A stretch of 64,000 nt of DNA from Diphasiastrum complanatum. Its lineage: Eukaryota > Streptophyta > Lycopodiopsida > Lycopodiales > Lycopodiaceae. Below the pieces are notes generated by a model. The model ran no database searches. It saw only the letters and a program-made list of their open reading frames with translations, and was not told the DNA's origin. Positions 57,919-64,000 of the stretch are shown in pieces. The stretch is taken from contig CM055112.1 in assembly GCA_029204225.1 (NCBI GenBank), positions 26,177,922 through 26,241,921 of the forward strand. The letters are read 5' to 3'. The position numbers and the translations under genes were made by a program. Every line of letters begins with the position of its first letter. Within the stretch, counting starts at the first letter, position 1.

Positions 57919-58413
57919 GTATGTTACGGCATCTCTTCTCTCCGTGTAGAATCAGAATGTTTCTGACTCTTTTGAAATGCAATATTGACTTTTATAGTAC
58001 CCATGTGCTTACAGTGCACTGCTTCCTAGTGATCAAGAGAATCTGTCGTGTCTGGAAAAGTTGACGATGTTGAATATGATTTTTGCAAAGTACATGATGT
58101 GTCTGAGGTCTTATTGATCTGGCAGAATCTCAAATAGCCGTTTTAGTATAGACATACATGTTATAGAAACATTTTTATTTTTCCTTAAACACTTACTATA
58201 AACAGATTCTGTTAATTTTCATATCGTGCTAGTCATGTCCTGTGTGTGTGCCATACATATGCTAGATGGAAAAAATAAAGTCCAGTAGGTGTTTGAAGTG
58301 TGGAGCTGCTGTTGCTGGCCTGAACTAAAGCTTGTGAAATCTTCGCTTTGCAATGAAGTGCATACAGACATTGGCAAGAGGTTTGATGTCTTGTGGTTTT
58401 TAAGATTTGATCA
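57919..58413 (+). other. Next intron of the unknown host gene (5' part)
   Basis: Non-coding AT-rich sequence up to a small DNA element. No in-phase exon seen. Confidence 0.45.
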
Positions 58414-58724
58414 TAGTTGCATAGAAACGCGTTTCTGGATTCAGTATCGCTGGAAAAAAAACAGATATCAAAAAATCAATAGGGATTGACAGAATCCAGT
58501 AGGAGTCGATGCACCTAAACTGGACCACACTGTACCCGAAACATTTGGCAACCCACATAAATACTGCACTTAATTAATGCTTAAATTTGATACCCATATT
58601 GTCCACAAAAGTAAATTAAAAAAAATTAAAGAAAAAACGTTTCTGAGAAACGCTGTCCCAAACCAGAAACTCGTTTCTGAATGCGTTTCTGGACGTGTTT
58701 CTAGAAACGCAGTGCAATTATGGT
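58414..58724. mobile_element. 311-bp small DNA element, hAT-like MITE
   Basis: Flanked by TTTGATCA on both sides (58406-58413 and 58725-58732), an 8-bp duplication as made by hAT transposases. The ends carry TAGTTGCA and, inverted, TAATTGCA (the right end has four extra bases). Inside, GAAACGCGTTTC-type words occur repeatedly near both ends. No coding capacity. Confidence 0.65.
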
Positions 58725-58732
58725 TTTGATCA

Positions 58733-59425
58733 CAAATAAATGTTCCTCATTGGAGAAGCATTTTCAGTATACTTTTTATGAGAAATAACAAATATAGAGT
58801 CAGTTGCAAGATAGAGTTAGGATGGAAGAACATTAAGAATCATATTATGCTAAATCGACACTCAGCAACTTACGATAATAAAGGCTCTCATAGAGAGAAT
58901 TCAACCCGGAAAGGTCACTCTATCTATAGTAGGTCCCTTACTACCTTTGGTAAGAATCGACCTTGGGTTGAGGTGACTTAAGGAGTTTGGAATTCTGGAG
59001 TAACTGGAGTTGAAGCTCGTTAGCGTTCAATGGACAAATTAGAAGTGGACATGCAGGTGAAAGTCTTGGCTGAAATAGAGCACTCTCTTTAATAGCCACA
59101 CTTTTAAGTCAGCCAGAACAATTGAAAATATAAGCTGCTGTTGAAACTAAAATAAAACTGGAAATGAAGATAGCTACCTTTTACTGTCTAAGCAAGCCTA
59201 GCTCTAGTCTCCAATAATAAATCACCTAACTTGACACTTTGCCCAATTTCCACAGCTATCTGCAAGTTCCCAGACAGAATTCAGTTGGCCTTAGAATAAT
59301 ATATTGAATGTCTGTACTAATTATTGGGTCCATGGTGCCCAAGTCATAAGGTCTACTATGATCAATCAACAAAATAACAATGCAAGTTAATAACATGGGA
59401 CCCAAGGGCCAAGATGTCTGTAACT
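58733..59425 (-). repeat. Probable 3' LTR of the Ty3 element at 59.4-61.4 kb, far end not resolved
   Basis: On the minus strand a run of seven G is followed at 59425 by AGTTACAGACATCTTGGCCC, resembling the AGTTATGGACTTGGC start of the other chromovirus LTRs. The LTR end was not found. Confidence 0.5.
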
Positions 59426-59473
59426 CCCCCCCAGTGTCAGCAAAGTAGTGAGGGAGTGGGAGCCATAAACAGT

Positions 59474-61400
59474 TTATGCGCCTGTGAATGCTGTAACAAA
59501 AGTTGCTGTTTTAAAACAGACACCTAGTCCAAAAGTGTTGAGAAGCTGTAGAAGGCTTTTGATCTCGTCTGTTGGTCTGCCATACCACTGTACCAAGTAT
59601 TGAACAATAAATCTTTGACGAACTTTTCCTTGGTGAATAGTCACGTGTATTAATGGGAAGAGGTCAACATTGGTTGGAGTGGGATCAATGGCATAGGCAA
59701 TAGAAATGACAACATGCAAAAGGCTCGCATGAAAAATTGTAGATACCTTGGAGACATAAGTAATTTAAGCTAGTAGGCTACACGGGTAAGGACTTGAACG
59801 ATTTCAAAAGGGCCATGATAGTGGGCAACAAGCTTGGCATTGCCACGAGAGCCTTGGAGATTAGAATGTTAGCCAAAGTGGAGATGAACAAAGGTGTGCT
59901 TACCTTTAAAAAAAGTGACATATTTTTGATGATTGTTATATTGTTGTTGGTAATGCTCAAGTTTACGTTGCAAATTTCAAATAGCTACTTGAGTGACATG
60001 TTGCGATTCATCAAGAAAATGAGCTACATATCATTGGTAGCATGAGGTATGCTTGGTAAGGTGGGGTTATGCCCTTGGGACAGTTGATAAGGGGGTAAAT
60101 CCTATTTATGGTTGACTAATCTGTTTTAAATAAATTCAACATAAGTCCCAAATAGTACCTTGTGTAGAAATCCATTTACCGAGGCAATGCTTTAGGATGT
60201 GGTTAAGACTTCGGATTGACACTAGCTGAATGCTAGGTGGTATGCATGAGGCTTGTAATGCCCAATTGTAAAGAATAAAAGAGGGCTACTAAATTTGGAT
60301 TACCATCTGAGAAAATAGTTTTAGGGAGTTACCCCCAATGGATACTCCAACCCTCGGAACATTTGAGTACTAGTAAAAGAATGACAACTAGCAACCTCGA
60401 TGTGCAAGGTTTGTGTAACAGGAACAAGAGGAGCACGGATTCGAGACAAGATGTGACTGCTTAGAAAGGAGTGAGTATTGCTAGTGTCAACCAAGGCAAT
60501 AAGGTCACGGCCAACGATGTGCACATGCAAGCGTACAGTGTGAGGACTAGGCCGCGCAGCACGGGTAGCATAAGTGAGCAGAACATGGTAAGTAGCAGGA
60601 AGGACATCATCAGAAGGATCATGATCATCAACAATGTGGTCAAGCTCATCAAGTCGCTACATCAGAGTCATCAACATTTGCTCCATAGTAGTAGGGGGCT
60701 AGCGACAATCACAGGTGAGATGGTCAAGGCTATTACAACGAAAACAAAGATGCTTCTTTTGAATCTTAACGAATTTGTGGGAGAATAACGACGAATGTAA
60801 GCAAGACAAGGAGCAGGTGGACGAGAAGAAGTGATAGTACAGGTGGAAGGAATAACAGAGATCGAAGCAGAAGCGGTGGAACTAAGAGGTGGAGAAACGT
60901 TCCTAGCGTGAGATAAGGTGGAGTGAGAAAAATAAGAAAAAACAATAGGCTTGCGGTACGTATGCCGAAGGATAGTAGCAGGTAAAACGACATCAGCAAA
61001 TGTAGTAGGATGATTAGATGCAACGTCATAATGTAAAGCACCGCGTAAGCCAACAATATAGTGCGAGATAAGCTCAACAATTTGTAAATATGAGAAAACT
61101 TGGGAAAGCTCCATAAAGTGATCAGTGTAAAGTGTCAAATCACCTGTCTGAGAGAGGCTGCAAAAGATATCCTATTGGCTACTCAACCACCGAGGATCAA
61201 TCATAGCATGATTTAGATCATGACGAAAAGAGATGCATTCCCTCCTGATCAACATCAGTGCGATAAACCCGCCGACAAGTAGCGACACGACCATCCAAGT
61301 GTAAGGTAGCAAGTTGGATCTTCTAAGTGTCAGATTTCATATACATCGAGAAATAGGTCTCCAACTTAGCAAACTAATTCTCTAGGAGATTCCCGTCAGA
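59474..61400 (-). pseudogene. Ty3 chromovirus remnant: gag, protease, integrase end, chromodomain; RT deleted
   Basis: Minus strand: gag (60.67-61.4: YTDHFMELSQVFSYLQIVEL, HYIVGLRGALHYDV), CCHC knuckle CFRCNSLDHLTCDC near 60.74 kb, protease frame 60321-60530 (VGRDLIALVDTSNTHSFLSS, where the catalytic D-S/T-G reads VDTSNTHS), then a jump near 60.3 kb. The integrase C-terminus follows at 59.7-59.85 and a chromodomain at 59.5-59.65 (FIVQYLVQWYGRPTDE). RT, RNase H and the integrase core are missing. Confidence 0.82.
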
Positions 61401-61458
61401 GGAACCTGAATACCACAAGGGGTGTTGAGGATGGGGTGGTGAAGAATGTGTGGATTTG

Positions 61459-61941
61459 TGTAAGGAGAAGCACCTCCAAGATGATGCTTACAAGACACAC
61501 ACAAAGGAATGACAGTGGAGCCAAACCACCCAACCATTCAGTTATTGATCAATCTCTAATAGCATCTCCCCCCATGCCAGAGGATAGGATGCAAGTGTAG
61601 AGAGAAGAACCTGGCAATGAAATCTCACAACAACAATGGGAGTAGGGCGAGTTTCTCCAAGAGGAAATAGCCCTTGCTTTACCTGTGCTTGTGCCCATGC
61701 AAGCATATAGTAATTCCATACATGCAACTCATTACTATTGATACTCTACACCATGCCAATAGATGTCCTAACCCATGCAATAGCTCCACACGTCACAATA
61801 TGTGTGACTGGGTCCTCACAAGGTTATCAATTACATTTCTGCCTAGTTCAAAATAACGAGGTGAAACCAATAATCTCGAGTACTAGAGTGCCACGTATCT
61901 AGGACTATGTCGAATCCTATACGTAGGACGTTGACGTAACA
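61459..61941 (-). repeat. LTR (TG...CA, 483 bp), probably solo
   Basis: On the minus strand begins TGTTACGTCAACG at 61941 and ends CTCCTTACA at 61459. It is related along its length to 53923-54397. No primer site follows and no target duplication is obvious, so it may have inserted next to, or recombined with, the Ty3 gag remnant. Confidence 0.75.
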
Positions 61942-63362
61942 TTCTTCCTCCCTTGAACTAGTTCTATCCTTAGAATAGGAAAGAAAATCAGGAACCATGT
62001 TTTTAACTTCCAACACTTACCTAATAAATTATTATCCTTAGTTTGACTAGAAATATCAAACAAGTACTCAGAGATAGAACGATCTTTCAAATATGTGCCC
62101 TGGAATATAAACTCAGGTTTGGAAAGTACACTAAGCGCTGAATTTTCCATCAGGGTTTCACTCTCTATAAGTCAGTAACATCACCTTCATGTAAAAACCT
62201 TTGCATGAAACACTGGGTGAAGTATTACCTAACTCATAAGGTTAGAGTTAAAGAAATTGACAATTACAATATGAAATTATCCACAACCTCTTGTAGACAA
62301 TTCATAAATGCTTCTTCAAATACTCTTAGAAATTCCAAAAGTCTAGGGTATAACAGTTCATCCTACTAGAATTTCTAGGAGATCCATTAAGATAAAAAAT
62401 GATCTTAACGCAACTCTGAGTAAACCAAAAATACCTTATATCCTATGCACATAAGGTTTTTTTGATGAATCTAAATGATTCACAAATCTTGTGTCTTACA
62501 AGCAATATACCTCAAAACAAACAGTTTATGGTGAATTCTCTTCACACCTAATCGTTTTACGAGTAACTTCATCCAGGAGTAACTCAGCTACTCAAGTTAA
62601 TTGATCAATGATTTAGAAATCTCAAATGCCCAGGTGCAGATCTCAATTGTACTAGTAAAACACCACATTTAGATTCTTATCCAAATCATTTCTAAGTTAA
62701 TGTATAAATCTCCCATAAAAAGATCTGTTAACTTTGCAAGTATTTGTTCTAACAATACTTGATCATATGTCTACGTTCACCGATTGGTTTAGGTGCACCA
62801 AATAAACCTAGTAGCCAGGAACACATAGTAGATCCATACAAGATTCTATGCATAAGAGACAACCTGGGTTTAAGAAATTGAAACACAATCACCTTGGAAT
62901 TTACCTGAATTTCAAGTCTATTCATACAAGTAGTAATTCATACGATGATAACAGTCCTTCAGAAATGTAACTTCATGTTGGAAGGAATCATATGAAGTCA
63001 TTTTGATGTCTAGTGTTTGAGATATTATTAAGAAGTAAAGGTTTAAGAAAGCAAAAAATGGTTTTAAGGGTTTCTGATTTTGTAAATGGTGAGATACCCA
63101 CTTGGGATTCGGATTAAACCTCAGAATTTTACAAAATACCCCACAAAATTTGACCAATGGTTTAGATTGACATCGAATAATTATCGAAGCCTACCATTGT
63201 CAATCAGATCCTTATGGTCCTAGAACCTCCCCTTTGGAATTACTAATGTCCCATACCACCAGCTTTCCCTCCAAAAAGATCCTTAACCCCTTAATCTGAC
63301 TTTTCTAGAGATCCACTTATCCATCTAGCTGTCTTATAATCCTTATAGGAAAATATCTTCAC
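61942..63362. other. Non-coding stretch
   Basis: AT-rich, no convincing frame on either strand and no repeat recognised, up to the Copia-3 LTR. Confidence 0.5.
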
Positions 63363-64000
63363 TGTTGGAATGTAAATGGAATATTTTACATTACCATAGG
63401 TTACTTTGACCCAAAGGGTCGAGAGTTGTGTAACCATGGTCATTTATTATATTAGGCCTATTAAACTTAGAGTTAGCTAATTTAGTATAAAATTAACTTG
63501 GTAGGGACTCATGGGTCCACTAGGCCTAATTGTGACATTGAGTACCCCAACTTGACATATTTGGAGGTACCTTATTCTTTCTATGTAACTTATAGAAAGT
63601 TGGATAGTCAAGTAGTTGGATAGCCAATAGTCATGAAGTTAGATAGTCATCTTGGACTATATATATGTGTGCATCCCATTTGTATGAGACACTTTTGTAA
63701 GCAATACTGACTATTCTCCTTGGCTGTCCACGAGTTTCTACAAGAGGGTTTCTAGCCATCTCTCTCTTTCTTTTGAGAATGCTTTGTGTGATTGAATAGT
63801 TAAGATCCTGGATCCTTAAGCTTCTATTTCTTACATGGTATCAGAGCCTTTAAGTGATCATATTGCTTGCAAGAGGGCACCCAATAGGAAGCTATCTTCT
63901 TCCCTTTATGCTGAAAATTTTAGATTTACTTCTTAAATGAAGATACATGTGTTTTGGACACATTTCTTGCTGACCTTTTAATTGCTAAAGGTTTGTGGGA
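63363..64000 (+). mobile_element. Copia-3, 5' LTR and leader, same family as Copia-2, running off the right edge
   Basis: 5' LTR 63363-63835 (TGTTGGAATG...TTACA, 473 bp), primer site TGGTATCAGAGCC at 63836, then a leader like that of Copia-2 but shortened: the sequence jumps from the TTGCTGA of the leader to LIAKGLW of gag at about 63975. Coding sequence lies outside the window. Confidence 0.88.

Overview
This is nuclear DNA from a land plant with a large, repeat-filled genome, probably a fern or a gymnosperm; the sequence alone does not decide which. The evidence is a plastid-type nuclear gene with GT-AG introns up to 15 kb long, Ty3 chromoviruses and Copia elements with plant-type initiator-Met primer sites, L1-like LINEs, a CACTA fragment and small terminal-repeat elements. 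There is no bacterial, viral or organellar block.

The main host gene is on the minus strand. Eight exons, between 44.12 kb and 10.7 kb, join in phase into 894 open nucleotides (298 codons). They encode the N-terminal two thirds of a plastid TerC-family membrane protein, the family needed in Arabidopsis for thylakoid biogenesis. The last ~100-160 residues must lie beyond position 1. The 12.4-kb first intron holds Copia-1, an opposite-strand Ty3 element and fragments. The 14.8-kb fifth intron holds a Ty3 element split by Copia-2, plus LINE-D. A second likely host gene, of unknown function and on the plus strand, has two exons at 56.7-57.9 kb.

Layout: 0-8.1 kb, three minus-strand LINEs head to tail, joined through (TC)n tails; 9.1-10.1 kb, a 5'-truncated chromovirus end with its LTR; 10.7-12.6 kb, TerC exons 8-6; 13.6-20.9 kb, a Ty3 element interrupted by Copia-2, whose 5' LTR carries a 484-bp terminal-repeat element; 21-22.9 kb, Ty3 and degenerate repeats; 22.9-26.95 kb, LINE-D; 27.4-31.6 kb, TerC exons 5-2 around a Ty3 fragment; 33.5-43.2 kb, a nest of LINE, Copia and Ty3 pieces; 44.0-44.1 kb, TerC exon 1; 44.7-54.4 kb, fragments of Copia, Ty3 and CACTA; 55.2-58.7 kb, microsatellites, the unknown host gene and a small DNA element; 59.4-61.9 kb, a Ty3 remnant and an LTR; 63.4 kb to the end, the start of Copia-3.

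Every transposon coding region here is broken by stops, frameshifts or deletions. The points most worth following are the stacking of LINEs on TC microsatellites, a chromovirus LTR with AG...CT ends and a clean 5-bp target duplication, and a tandem duplication over a TerC splice acceptor.
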